DNA of 64,000 nucleotides from UBA9865 sp035647835 (GTDB lineage Bacteria > Bacillota > Dethiobacteria > Dethiobacterales > Dethiobacteraceae): assembly GCA_035647835.1 (NCBI GenBank), contig DASRMS010000183.1:52275-116274 (forward strand), given 5' to 3'. The translations under genes were made by a program, and so were the position numbers. The notes beneath the pieces are model-generated. The model was not told the DNA's origin and searched no databases. It saw only the letters and a program-made list of their open reading frames with translations. This document shows positions 41,598-49,968 of the stretch, piece by piece (the stretch's first letter is position 1; each line of letters starts with the position of its first letter).

Positions 41598-41801
41598 TTA
41601 TCTCTTCACCCCAAAAGCTAATTTAACATTGGCTTTATACTCCACAATCTCGCCGTCATTGATATGCGCTGTCAAGTTAGAAACTTCCACTCCAGTAATG
41701 TTATCTATCGTTCTGGCGGCCTCTGCTACTGCGTTTTTGACAGCATCATCAAAACTCTTACTAGACTCCCCTACTAATTCCACAATTTTAGCAACTGACA
41801 T
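41598..41801 (-). CDS. Dodecin family flavin-binding protein
   Basis: 67 residues, the usual length of the dodecameric flavin-storage protein: SVAKIVELVGESSKSFDDAV at the N-terminus, ARTIDNITGVEVSNLTAHI, and the last strand VEYKANVKLAF. The Trp that stacks on flavin in some dodecins is not present. GGAGGTGAGGCC precedes the ATG. It lies between sigF and spoVAF, flanked by terminators on both sides, with a sigma-F-like promoter at 41826-41855. Confidence 0.93.
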   Translation of the reverse strand: MSVAKIVELVGESSKSFDDAVKNAVAEAARTIDNITGVEVSNLTAHINDGEIVEYKANVKLAFGVKR

Positions 41802-41825
41802 GGCCTCACCTCCTTAGTTAGTGGC

Positions 41826-41855
41826 TAGTTTTCCCCATTTGCTCAGAAGAAATGC
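41826..41855 (-). promoter_or_regulatory. Sigma-F-like promoter of the dodecin gene
   Basis: On the minus strand GCATT, a 15-base gap and GGGAAAACTA fit the sigma-F pattern GYATA and GGnnAnAnTR with a single mismatch (last base of the -35). The start point would fall about 17 bases before the dodecin ATG. If right, dodecin is expressed in the forespore under the sigma factor encoded directly upstream. Confidence 0.55.
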
Positions 41856-41909
41856 ACCAGGATAGCTTACGTTGTCAGTATTTGAGAGTGCAGCCTCAGT
41901 GGCGACAAC

Positions 41910-41935
41910 AAAAAACGGCCTCAAGGTGAGACCGT
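41910..41935 (-). terminator. Terminator after sigF
   Basis: On the minus strand ACGGTCTC and GAGGCCGT (one T-G pair) enclose ACCTT and are followed by six Ts. It lies 5 bases past the sigF stop. Confidence 0.88.
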
Positions 41936-41939
41936 CTAT

Positions 41940-42572
41940 TTAGCCATTTAATTGTTGTTTTAATTGCTGCAAAACTTTACGTTCTAAACGCGACACATGC
42001 ATTTGTGACAAACCCAATATTTCTGCTACTTCCTGCTGCGTCTTTTGTTTAAAAAATCGGTACAGCATAATTTGTCTTTCCCGTTCAGGCAAGCTGGATA
42101 GAGCTTGACTCAAGGCCACACGATCAACTACTGTTTCAGCTTCCGCTGGCGTTACAGCTAACTTGGTTTCCTCACTATCTAAGGAGATAGGGCCACGAGC
42201 TACATCTAAAGCAGCTAACAATTCTTCGCGCTCCAAGTCACAAACTTTTGCTAATTCACTTAAAGTCGGTTGCCGCCCCAAGCGCTGTTCCAAAGCTTCT
42301 CGCACTTTCTTCACACGTCCCGCCATTTGTTTCATCGCACGACTATACTTTACACTGCCTTGCCCACGTAAATACATTTTAATTTCGCCGGCAATTACTG
42401 GCACCGCATAAGTGGTAAAGGCTGTGCCGCGGCTTTTATCGTAGTTCTTTAAAGCCTTGAGCAAACCAATACTGCCTACTTGGAAAAGATCATCGCCCTC
42501 CGCATATTCCCCTTGATAACGCTTTACCAAACTATGAACCAAAGGTAAATGTTTATTAAAAGAATCATCCAT
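41940..42572 (-). CDS. sigF: RNA polymerase sigma factor F
   Basis: The first forespore-specific sigma factor. 210 residues with region 2 (LFQVGSIGLLKALKNYDKSRGTAFTTYAVPVIAGEIKMYLR) and region 4 (LPERERQIMLYRFFKQKTQQEVAEILGLSQMHVSRLER) visible. I prefer ATG 42572, 7 bases after the spoIIAB stop, with GGAGG 12 bases upstream; ATG 42596 and TTG 42608 are longer in-frame options inside spoIIAB. It is held inactive by SpoIIAB until SpoIIAA is dephosphorylated. Confidence 0.95.
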   Translation of the reverse strand: MDDSFNKHLPLVHSLVKRYQGEYAEGDDLFQVGSIGLLKALKNYDKSRGTAFTTYAVPVIAGEIKMYLRGQGSVKYSRAMKQMAGRVKKVREALEQRLGRQPTLSELAKVCDLEREELLAALDVARGPISLDSEETKLAVTPAEAETVVDRVALSQALSSLPERERQIMLYRFFKQKTQQEVAEILGLSQMHVSRLERKVLQQLKQQLNG

Positions 42573-42579
42573 CTCGTAA

Positions 42580-43017
42580 TTAGGCCTCCGTGACATCCGC
42601 CCGGCCAAATGTTTTCACCAAGGTGACTGTAGTTCCTTTGCCTGGCTCCGTGACAACATGACAGGAGTCCATAAAATTCTCCATAATCGTAAAACCCATC
42701 CCGGAACGTTCTAGTTCCGGTTTTGATGTATAAAGCGGCTCTCGAGCCTGCTCCAAGTCGGCTATCCCCACGCCATAATCAATAATTGTTACCTCTAAAC
42801 GTGAATCTACCAAGATAGCACTAATCACAATAGTCCCCGGTCCATTTTCATAACCATGGATCACGGCATTAGTCACGGCTTCAGAAACTGCTGTTTTAAC
42901 ATCGGATATTTCATCAATAGTAGGATCGACCTGCGCAGCAAAAGCAGCCACGACGACGCGTGCAAAGGCTTCATTTTGTGACTTACTGGGAATCTCTAAT
43001 TTCATATAATTATCCAT
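42580..43017 (-). CDS. spoIIAB: Anti-sigma-F factor, serine kinase
   Basis: 145 residues, GHKL ATPase: ISDVKTAVSEAVTNAVIHGYEN (N-box, about 36-57), IIDYGVGIADLEQARE (G1), SGMGFTIMENFMD (G2) and GTTVTLVK. It binds SigF with ATP and phosphorylates SpoIIAA. It sits 11 bases after spoIIAA. Confidence 0.97.
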   Translation of the reverse strand: MDNYMKLEIPSKSQNEAFARVVVAAFAAQVDPTIDEISDVKTAVSEAVTNAVIHGYENGPGTIVISAILVDSRLEVTIIDYGVGIADLEQAREPLYTSKPELERSGMGFTIMENFMDSCHVVTEPGKGTTVTLVKTFGRADVTEA

Positions 43018-43028
43018 CTGTGTCCCCC

Positions 43029-43364
43029 CTACGCGCCTGTTAAGGCATCCTGTTCACTGCTGTAAACAGGAATCTTGGTTTGCAGCCCCGCCATCTCAAA
43101 AACCCTCATTACTCGTGAATTAAGACTACAGGCCGAGACTTTGCCGCCCTTTTCCGAAACAATTTTATAGCGACCTAAAATCATGCCCAAGCCTGAACTA
43201 TCCATAAAATTTACACCATAAAAATCGAAGAGAATATTGCGAAAGTCTTCGTGGTTTAATTTCAAATCAATTTTTTTACGCATGGCATCAACAGCATGAT
43301 GATCTAATTCCCCAACCATCTGCACAATTAAAGTACTGCCTGCCTTCTTGAGTTTTACTTGCAC
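43029..43364 (-). CDS. spoIIAA: Anti-sigma-F factor antagonist
   Basis: 111 residues, STAS domain. The phosphorylated Ser is in NFMDSSGLGMILGRYK (about 54-69). It frees SigF from SpoIIAB after dephosphorylation by SpoIIE (not in the window). It starts at GTG 43364 with GAGGAG 5 bases upstream. A matching sigma-H promoter lies at 43403-43429. Confidence 0.97.
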   Translation of the reverse strand: MQVKLKKAGSTLIVQMVGELDHHAVDAMRKKIDLKLNHEDFRNILFDFYGVNFMDSSGLGMILGRYKIVSEKGGKVSACSLNSRVMRVFEMAGLQTKIPVYSSEQDALTGA

Positions 43365-43402
43365 ACAGGCTCCTCTCCTTTGTCGATTAATTCCTTCTTA
43401 CT

Positions 43403-43429
43403 ATTCTACATTAAATTGGTAATTCCTGC
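43403..43429 (-). promoter_or_regulatory. Sigma-H promoter of the spoIIA operon
   Basis: On the minus strand GCAGGAATT, 11 bases and GTAGAAT match the sigma-H pattern RnAGGAwWW-N11/12-RnnGAAT at every defined position. The start point would lie near 43396, about 30 bases before the spoIIAA GTG. The Bacillus spoIIA operon is also sigma-H dependent. Confidence 0.8.
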
Positions 43430-43506
43430 TTGCAAGCCAATTTCCGCTTTTGCAGTCCCCACCTGGTGAAAAACAAAAGATCAAGACTCTGATGCTTACT
43501 TAGCGA

Positions 43507-43535
43507 GTGCGACAAAGAACCGTCCCCTGTCGCAC
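43507..43535. repeat. Short palindromic repeat, copy 3
   Basis: Arms GTGCGACA and TGTCGCAC enclose AAGAACCGTCCCC; the copy is in the opposite orientation to copies 1 and 2. A partial second arm (CCCTGTCACGC) follows immediately. It lies between spoIIAA and dacF. Confidence 0.88.
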
Positions 43536-43602
43536 CCTGTCACGCAAACAAGACCGGGGCATTTTAGCCACGGCCTTGTTTGCGCTGAGCTGGCTGGATT
43601 TT

Positions 43603-44772
43603 CTATTTGCGGTCAAACTGTGCCCAGTGATTAATGTAGCGCGTAAGGAATGTGGTGAGCTTGGCGCGTGGCACTTCTTCTTTGGGCACTAAAGAGATAC
43701 TGCCTAGTTCCTCACCGTCGGCAGATTTAACTATTAACCTGCCCACCGCGCTTTTGGGGGTCAGGGGAGCCGGCAGCCTTTTTGGCAGCTCTAGTTCCTG
43801 TTCGTAGTCGGCAGCGCTGCCTTTGGGTAGAAGCAGGGCCAAATCTGCTGCCGCCACAATATCTACGGTGGTGGACTGCCCTTTATCCACAGCCGCGGTA
43901 GCTAGTATTTCGCCGCCTTTGACAATAGGCACACTTTGGTAGTTGGCAAACCCCCAGTTTAATAATTCGCGAGCTTCCTCAAACAATACCGGTCGGCCTG
44001 CTGCTTTCATAATCACCGCTAATAAACGTGTCTGTTCGCGGCCAGCAGTAGCGGCTATGCAGTTTCCTGCTTCGTCTGTAAAGCCGGTTTTCAAGCCATC
44101 ACAACCGTCATAATAACGAACTAAATTGTTGGAGTTACTTAGATAGACACCTTCTTCTTTCTTAATTTTACCCTTCAGGAAATCTTCGTCCATCCAAATT
44201 GTGGCCCACTCATGAATCTTGGGGTACTGGGACAGCTCCAGCGACATTAAAGCAATATCGAAAGCTGTTGTGTAATGGTTATCGTCATGTAAGCCGTGGG
44301 GATTAACAAAATGCGTATTCTTCATCCCCAGTTCTTTTGCTCTAGCGTTCATTTGTTCCACAAATACATCTGCTGAACCTGCCAAAAATTCTGCCATCGC
44401 CCAGGCACCATCATTGGCGGAGCCTACCACGATGCCAATCATTAAATCTTCAAAGGATACACGGTCACCTGGAGAGAGAAAGATCTGTGAACCGCCGTGA
44501 GCCGCTGCTCGTTCACTAATGGGGATCATCTCGGTTAAGGTCACTTTGCCGCTTTCCAGTGCTTCCATGGCTAAAAGCATGGTCATAACTTTGGTAACAC
44601 TGGCAGGGTACAGTTTTTCATGGGCATTATTTTCATAGAGCACCTGTCCGCTAGCCATATCCAGCAACAATTGGGCGCTGGATTGAAACTCAAATTCGAT
44701 AGCCAAGGCAGGAAGAGCACTTGCCAAAACAAGCGTTATCACCAGAACCACTAGCAGTAGCTTATTTCTCAT
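43603..44772 (-). CDS. dacF: D-alanyl-D-alanine carboxypeptidase, DacF type
   Basis: 389 residues: signal peptide (1-24, LASALPALA), carboxypeptidase domain with SVTK (YPASVTKVMTMLLAM), SAN (VVGSANDGAWAMAE) and KTG (GLKTGFTDEAGNC), then PBP5-type C-terminal domain and an amphipathic tail. Its place before spoIIAA is that of dacF in Bacillus, where it shapes spore cortex cross-linking. ATG 44772 is 7 bases from GGGAGG; ATG 44775 is equally possible. No clear sigma-F promoter was found. Confidence 0.92.
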   Translation of the reverse strand: MRNKLLLVVLVITLVLASALPALAIEFEFQSSAQLLLDMASGQVLYENNAHEKLYPASVTKVMTMLLAMEALESGKVTLTEMIPISERAAAHGGSQIFLSPGDRVSFEDLMIGIVVGSANDGAWAMAEFLAGSADVFVEQMNARAKELGMKNTHFVNPHGLHDDNHYTTAFDIALMSLELSQYPKIHEWATIWMDEDFLKGKIKKEEGVYLSNSNNLVRYYDGCDGLKTGFTDEAGNCIAATAGREQTRLLAVIMKAAGRPVLFEEARELLNWGFANYQSVPIVKGGEILATAAVDKGQSTTVDIVAAADLALLLPKGSAADYEQELELPKRLPAPLTPKSAVGRLIVKSADGEELGSISLVPKEEVPRAKLTTFLTRYINHWAQFDRK

Positions 44773-44823
44773 CATATTTCCTCCCAGTAAAAAGTTCTCA
44801 GTACTCCTATTTTCTTGCCACAT

Positions 44824-44852
44824 AAAAAAAATATACCGACAAAGGTCGGTAT
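44824..44852 (-). terminator. Terminator after pdp
   Basis: On the minus strand ATACCGAC and GTCGGTAT enclose CTTT and are followed by ATTTTTTTT. Confidence 0.9.
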
Positions 44853-46169
44853 TTACAGATTTTCTGCAGCAAAGCGCTCTATAATTAAAGGTTTTTCTGC
44901 TGGCTTTTGTGCGGCAAACTCATAAGCAGCAATTAGTTCTGCCGCTGCCGCTGCTAATTTTTCTTCATTACTAGCAAACATTTCCGCTAATAACTCACCT
45001 TGTTGTGCATAATCACCAATTTTTTTATGGAGTTTAATGCCGGCTAATAAGTCAATGGGGGCATCCTTCTGCTGGCGGCCCGCGCCCAGCAGAACTGCCG
45101 TCTGCCCAACTTTACGCGCATCTACTCGAGTCACATAGCCACTCGTGACAGCTCGCATTTCCCTGGCATAGGGCGGTGTACCTAGTCTCGCTGGTTCATC
45201 CACTACCGCAGGGTCTCCTCCCTGCGCCGCAATAAAGCGCCGCATCATCTGCAGTGCCGAACCATCAGCCAAGAGGGCGGTTAATTTAGCCGTGGCCGCC
45301 TGGCGGGAAGCAGCCAGCTTACCTGCCAGCAGCATCTCCGCGCCTAAAGTCAACGCTAATTCAGTTAAATCTGCTGGTCCCTGACCATGGAGAGTTTCAA
45401 TCGCTTCCACTACTTCAAGATGGTTACCTACAGCCTTACCCAGTGGCTGCTCCATCGCAGTGATCAAGGATACTGTCTTTCTGCCCAGCGCTGTACCTAT
45501 CGCCGTCATCGTCCGTGCCAGCTGCCGCGCATTTACTAAATCGCGCATAAAGGCACCGCTGCCCATTTTCACATCTAAAACAATACTTTGTGCCCCCGAG
45601 GCAATTTTTTTACTCATCACTGACGAAGCAATCAGCGGAATACTGTCCACAGTTGCCGTCACGTCACGCAGCGCGTATAACTTTCCATCAGCAGGTGTCA
45701 TGTCTGGTGTTTGCCCTGTCAGGGCAACTCCTAGCTCTCGTACCTGTGCCAGGAATTCTTCCTGGGGCAAATCTGTGCGAAAGCCTGGAATACAGGATAG
45801 TTTATCAATGGTGCCGCCAGTATGTCCTAAACCGCGCCCGGACATTTTGGCAATAGTGACACCAGCTGCCGCGGCCAAAGGCAGCAGTACTAGGGTTGTT
45901 TTATCACCAACGCCCCCAGTTGAATGTTTATCTGCCACCAGGCGACCCAAACCAGAAAAATCAAGCACCTCACCTGAATGTACTAAAGCATCTGTTAAAG
46001 CCACTGTTTCTTCGTGATTCATGCCCTGGATAAAAATAGCCATTAAAAGTGCGGAAACTTGATAATCAGGAATTTCACCGCTCAGATAAGCATGAATAAA
46101 CTGACTAATTTCACTTGTGGTCAGGGCTAAACTATCGCGTTTCTTTTCCATAATCTCTAAGATTCTCAT
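44853..46169 (-). CDS. pdp: Pyrimidine-nucleoside phosphorylase
   Basis: Splits pyrimidine (deoxy)nucleosides with phosphate. 438 residues, usual length: EKKRDSLALTTSEISQFIHAYLSGEIPDYQ near the start, DKHSTGGVGDKTTL (about 81-94, phosphate binding), KMSGRGLGHTGGTIDKLS (about 111-128) and VLDVKMGSGAFM. It overlaps the deoB end by 37 bases and so is co-translated with it. The salvage pair pdp-deoB in front of dacF is a known Firmicute arrangement. Confidence 0.96.
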   Translation of the reverse strand: MRILEIMEKKRDSLALTTSEISQFIHAYLSGEIPDYQVSALLMAIFIQGMNHEETVALTDALVHSGEVLDFSGLGRLVADKHSTGGVGDKTTLVLLPLAAAAGVTIAKMSGRGLGHTGGTIDKLSCIPGFRTDLPQEEFLAQVRELGVALTGQTPDMTPADGKLYALRDVTATVDSIPLIASSVMSKKIASGAQSIVLDVKMGSGAFMRDLVNARQLARTMTAIGTALGRKTVSLITAMEQPLGKAVGNHLEVVEAIETLHGQGPADLTELALTLGAEMLLAGKLAASRQAATAKLTALLADGSALQMMRRFIAAQGGDPAVVDEPARLGTPPYAREMRAVTSGYVTRVDARKVGQTAVLLGAGRQQKDAPIDLLAGIKLHKKIGDYAQQGELLAEMFASNEEKLAAAAAELIAAYEFAAQKPAEKPLIIERFAAENL

Positions 46170-47343
46170 TACACTTCAACCCCAATTCCTGAGAAAAATC
46201 TTTGCCCGCAGCCAGAGGTGCTGCCCCTAATAAACAAGCAACCGTTGCTCCAACATCGGCAAAGGTTTCGCGCACACCAAGCGGCCCTGGCCTAACCTGT
46301 GCCCCATAAACTAAGAGCGGCACATACTCGCGTGTATGATCGGTATGGTGAAAGGTAGGATCACAACCATGATCTGCCAAGATAATCAGCAGATCATCAG
46401 CAGTCATTTTGTCGCTGACTGCCGCTAATTGACCATCTACACGCTCTAAAGCCTGTGCATAGCCGGCAGCATTATTTCGGTGGCCATAAACCATATCAAA
46501 GTCCACCAAATTAATAAAAAGCAATCCTTGCTGGTAGTTATCCAGCAATGTCAGCAGTGTCGACATGCCATCATCATTGTTCGCTGTATGCACTGAGGCG
46601 GTAATACCCCGCCCCGCAAAGACATCATTAATTTTACCAATGGCGACTACTTCCTCTCCGGCTGCTTTTAGCTTGTCCAAAAGCATTTCCTGAGGAGGTG
46701 CCAAGGAATAATCTTTACGGTTGGCAGTACGCTGAAAATTACCTGGTTCTCCGACAAAAGGTCGGGCAATGACTCGCCCTACGGCATAGTCACCGCTTAA
46801 AAGTTCCCGGGCCATTTCACACCAGGCATAAAGCTGCTCCACCGGCACCACCGCTTCATGGGCGGCAATTTGAAAAACACTATCGGCAGAAGTATAGACA
46901 ATAGGCTTTCCTGTTGCCAGATGCTGTGCGCCCAGTTCGGCAATGATTTCCGTGCCTGAGGCTTTAACATTGCCTAAAAAAGCACGACCGATGGCTTTAC
47001 TAAAAGGCTGCATGATTTCTGGGGGAAAACCTGCCGGGAAAACAGGAAAAGCTTGCGACAAAATAATACCCGTCATTTCCCAGTGACCAGTCGTCGTATC
47101 TTTGCCTGGGGAGCGTTCCGCCATTTTACCATAGGCTGCGCGCGGCTGCCCGCTACAAGGAACTCCGGCGATTTCAGTGATACAGCCTAAACCTAACGAC
47201 TGCAGCCAAGGCAGCTGTAACCCACCAACAGCTTGGGCCGTATGAGCTAAGGTATTACTGCCAGCATCACCATAAAAGGAGGCGTCGGGCAATTCCCCCA
47301 CGCCTACACTATCTAAAACTACCATGATCACACGTTTAATCAT
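46132..47343 (-). CDS. deoB: Phosphopentomutase
   Basis: Converts (deoxy)ribose-1-phosphate to the 5-phosphate. 403 residues, alkaline-phosphatase fold: MVVLDSVGVGELPDA at the start, SPGKDTTTGHWEMTG with the catalytic Thr (about 77-91), INLVDFDMVYGHRNN and ILADHGCDPTFHHTDHTREYVP for the metal site. Linked to pdp; xerD lies 16 bases upstream. Confidence 0.97.
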   Translation of the reverse strand: MIKRVIMVVLDSVGVGELPDASFYGDAGSNTLAHTAQAVGGLQLPWLQSLGLGCITEIAGVPCSGQPRAAYGKMAERSPGKDTTTGHWEMTGIILSQAFPVFPAGFPPEIMQPFSKAIGRAFLGNVKASGTEIIAELGAQHLATGKPIVYTSADSVFQIAAHEAVVPVEQLYAWCEMARELLSGDYAVGRVIARPFVGEPGNFQRTANRKDYSLAPPQEMLLDKLKAAGEEVVAIGKINDVFAGRGITASVHTANNDDGMSTLLTLLDNYQQGLLFINLVDFDMVYGHRNNAAGYAQALERVDGQLAAVSDKMTADDLLIILADHGCDPTFHHTDHTREYVPLLVYGAQVRPGPLGVRETFADVGATVACLLGAAPLAAGKDFSQELGLKCNENLRDYGKETR

Positions 47344-47359
47344 CAGCGCCTGCTCCTTA

Positions 47360-48247
47360 CTATGCTCGTGGATGGGTTTTATTGTAAATATCCCGCAGTT
47401 TGCGCTGCGTCACCTGGGTGTAAATTTGCGTCGTGGAAATATCAGCATGTCCTAGCATTTCCTGCACAGAACGCAAATCAGCACCGTTTTCCAATAAATG
47501 TGTCGCAAAAGAGTGCCGCATCGTATGCGGTGTGATGTCCTTAGCAATCCCTGCTTTTTGGGCATACTTTTTTAAAATCTTCCAGAATCCCTGACGTGTT
47601 AAACGTTTGCCATGCAAATTGACAAACAGAGAGGTTTCAGAACGTTCACGCACCAGCTTCGGTCGCCCCTTGTTTAAATATGTATTAAGATGTTGAATGG
47701 CAAAGGAACCCAGCGGGATAATTCTCTCCTTTGAGCCTTTACCTGTACAGCGGAGAAAGCCGGCCTCTAAATTTATATCTAGGATATTCAGTGACATTAA
47801 TTCAGAAACCCTAATACCTGTAGCATAAATAACTTCTAACATTGCTTTATCCCGGAGACCGCTTACTTGCAGCTGATCTGGCTGCTCCAAGAGTAAATCA
47901 ACCTCTTCTGTGGATAGCACGCGGGGCAATTTTTTTTCAATTTTGGGTGAGCTTAAATCCGCAGCAGGATTCTCCACCACCCTTCGTTCTTGAAAGAGAA
48001 AATTATAGAAAGAGCGTATGGAAGCCATATTACGGGATAGCGTAGCAGTGGCCCGACCACTTTTTTGTAATTCCCTTAAGTAACCCACAATATTATTCCG
48101 TGTTACATCTTCAATTTTAGTTACACCAAAGCGCTGTAAGTATTGACAAAAAGTCTTTAAATCTCGGTTATATGCTTCCAGGGTATTTTGGGCCAAGCCT
48201 TTCTCTACAGCTAAATAGTTAATAAAATCCCGTAATGTCTTCTCCAT
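47360..48247 (-). CDS. xerD: Site-specific tyrosine recombinase XerD
   Basis: Resolves chromosome dimers at dif together with XerC. 295 residues: N-terminal SAM-like core-binding domain (about 1-90), catalytic domain with Arg in TGIRVSELMS, Lys in TGKGSKERIIPL, HTMRHSFATHLLENGADL (His-x2-Arg) and LGHADISTTQIYTQVT with the nucleophilic Tyr. The xerD-deoB-pdp order supports XerD rather than a mobile integrase; no att sites or cargo are nearby. Confidence 0.95.
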   Translation of the reverse strand: MEKTLRDFINYLAVEKGLAQNTLEAYNRDLKTFCQYLQRFGVTKIEDVTRNNIVGYLRELQKSGRATATLSRNMASIRSFYNFLFQERRVVENPAADLSSPKIEKKLPRVLSTEEVDLLLEQPDQLQVSGLRDKAMLEVIYATGIRVSELMSLNILDINLEAGFLRCTGKGSKERIIPLGSFAIQHLNTYLNKGRPKLVRERSETSLFVNLHGKRLTRQGFWKILKKYAQKAGIAKDITPHTMRHSFATHLLENGADLRSVQEMLGHADISTTQIYTQVTQRKLRDIYNKTHPRA

Positions 48248-48344
48248 CTATGCGCTCCTTCTTTAGCCTACAACTCGCATCTAGTCCCTATATTCAGAAC
48301 ATCATTCGTCAAAAATGTGTCTAAATCCTCTTCTTTTAGAAAAA

Positions 48345-48587
48345 TCATAACCCGTTTTGGTAAAAATCATGTAAATAGTATAAAAAACGTGTTGGCGTGG
48401 GTAAACTTTCCACGCTTTGGCTGACGTTCGCTGAAACCTTCAGCGCAGCTCCCCGCGGCTCGCGAAAGATTACAGCCTGCGGGTGCCTTAACTGCAGCAC
48501 ATAAAACTGCAGCAGTGGTAAGACCACAAGCAGCAGCAGAAATCCCCACAGTAAACTTGTTAGTTTTTTCCCGCGAAAATAAATCAT
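48345..48587 (-). CDS. Small membrane-anchored hypothetical protein
   Basis: 80 residues with one membrane segment (about 8-30, KLTSLLWGFLLLLVVLPLLQF), then an exported-looking tail. I do not recognise it. ATG 48587 has GGAGGTACGG upstream at good spacing. It follows spoIIM by 19 bases and may share its transcript; a comparable small protein lies beside xerD in other Firmicutes (YqzK/DUF4227), but I see no clear match. Confidence 0.55.
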   Translation of the reverse strand: MIYFRGKKLTSLLWGFLLLLVVLPLLQFYVLQLRHPQAVIFREPRGAALKVSANVSQSVESLPTPTRFLYYLHDFYQNGL

Positions 48588-48606
48588 CACCGTACCTCCT
48601 GCACTT

Positions 48607-49239
48607 TTAAATAATCGAAGCCACCGCACGCATAAAAACAGGCGTAATCATCGTTTCTATCAAACTTCCCACCAGCAGACAGCCGCCAAGGATCAATACT
48701 AAAACAGAATACTGCATCATAAAGGAACCATACGGTAAGGATTGTTTGCGTAAACGACTGCGCAGCAGTGTCAGGGAAGAGGACATGGCAAATACACCAG
48801 CCACTAAAGTCAGCGGCACATATACTATATTTTGCGGAACTACGGCTGCCAGAGCAAAGAGAATACCTGGCAAGGCACTCTGCTGTACTAGAAAACCAAC
48901 CGTAAAGCCGATGGAAAAACCACGATAAAAAATACAGCCCATTGCCAGCAAAATGCCAAAAAAGAGATTGCCGCTCAACCAAATAATTAGTAAAAAGATC
49001 CCATGTTGCAGCAGAGAGCGACGCAAGATCATGGTTTGGTTTAACGGTTCCTGTAGTGTCAGGTAATCAAGAAAGTTAAAAAATATTTGTTTTAACTCCG
49101 CAATCTGCTCTATCGTTAGTAAACGCGTGGCAAGTGCACCGGCAGCAATGCCAATGGTAAAAATAATCATGGCTAAAAAATACATGCCCTTATTTTCTTG
49201 TAAATGCTCGCTGATGCTGTATTGCCTTCCCTGCCTCAC
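48607..49239 (-). CDS. spoIIM: Stage II sporulation protein M
   Basis: Membrane component of the SpoIIDMP engulfment complex. About 210 residues with five membrane segments and the family stretches MYFLAMIIFTIGIAAGALAT, ILLAMGCIFYRGFSIGFTVGFLV and FALAAVVPQNIVYVPLTLVAG. GTG 49239 is chosen with GGGGGG 8 bases upstream and gives a start like Bacillus SpoIIM; ATG 49260 is the alternative. Confidence 0.93.
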   Translation of the reverse strand: MRQGRQYSISEHLQENKGMYFLAMIIFTIGIAAGALATRLLTIEQIAELKQIFFNFLDYLTLQEPLNQTMILRRSLLQHGIFLLIIWLSGNLFFGILLAMGCIFYRGFSIGFTVGFLVQQSALPGILFALAAVVPQNIVYVPLTLVAGVFAMSSSLTLLRSRLRKQSLPYGSFMMQYSVLVLILGGCLLVGSLIETMITPVFMRAVASII

Positions 49240-49300
49240 TCGGCCTTCCCCCCTGTCCATCTGGCTCAGTTTATGCAGAGAAGGTGATAGATATGACTGG

Positions 49301-49834
49301 CTAGGCAAGACCTAATTGTACGGCTAAAAGCACAGCAACAATTGTTTTGGCATCCTCTATTTCACCGTGGCTAATCATCTGCTTGGCTTCAGCTAAAGGC
49401 AGCAGAAAAACCTCCAGAATTTCATCCTCATCTGGCTGCGCCTCATTTTGCACAGACAACCCTGTTGCCAAATAAACATAGATTTTTTCTGAAGCAAAGC
49501 CTGGTGAAGTGTAAAAAGCTGACAACAAGCGAAAGTCATTAGCTTTCAAGCCAACTTCCTCTGCCAATTCCCGCTGCGCACAGGCCAAAGGTGATTCTCC
49601 CGGCTCCAATTTACCGGCAGGGATTTCCCACAACTCTTTTTCTACAGGCTTGCGAAATTGCTTGACAAAATATGCTTCTTTCTGTTTATTCAGCGCTAAA
49701 ATGGCAGCAGCACCGCTGTGCTCCACCACTTCTCTAGTCGCCTGCTTACCATTAGCTAAGGCTACATTATCTAGATGCAGCTTAACAATACGACCTTCAT
49801 AGATTGTCTTTCTGGAAATAGTTTTTTCGCTCAT
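49301..49834 (-). CDS. nudF: ADP-ribose pyrophosphatase-type Nudix hydrolase
   Basis: 177 residues. The Nudix box GKLEPGESPLACAQRELAEE-VG (about 80-101) fits Gx5Ex7REUXEExGU exactly. The EIPAG before it and the NEAQPDEDEILEV loop are typical of ADP-ribose pyrophosphatases. ATG 49834 has GGGAGG 7 bases upstream. It lies just upstream of spoIIM, a position common in Clostridia. Confidence 0.92.
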   Translation of the reverse strand: MSEKTISRKTIYEGRIVKLHLDNVALANGKQATREVVEHSGAAAILALNKQKEAYFVKQFRKPVEKELWEIPAGKLEPGESPLACAQRELAEEVGLKANDFRLLSAFYTSPGFASEKIYVYLATGLSVQNEAQPDEDEILEVFLLPLAEAKQMISHGEIEDAKTIVAVLLAVQLGLA

Positions 49835-49968
49835 CCCGCACCTCCCAGACATAATTCTACCACTGACCACATATAAGTTACAAACCGGCAAACGTTAAGC
49901 GAGCTAAACTTGGGACAGGCTGAAGACAGCCCAAGCCCAGAGGATCGTCCTGCAGAGGAGGTAAAATT

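Noticed and set aside
44773..44822. Sigma-F promoter before dacF
   Set aside because: GTATA and GGCAAGAAAA are present, but the gap is 12 instead of about 15 bases and the -10 has a mismatch at the conserved T.
47360..48247. Integrase of a mobile element
   Set aside because: The recombinase has the XerD sequence and the conserved xerD-deoB-pdp context; no att repeats or cargo genes are present.
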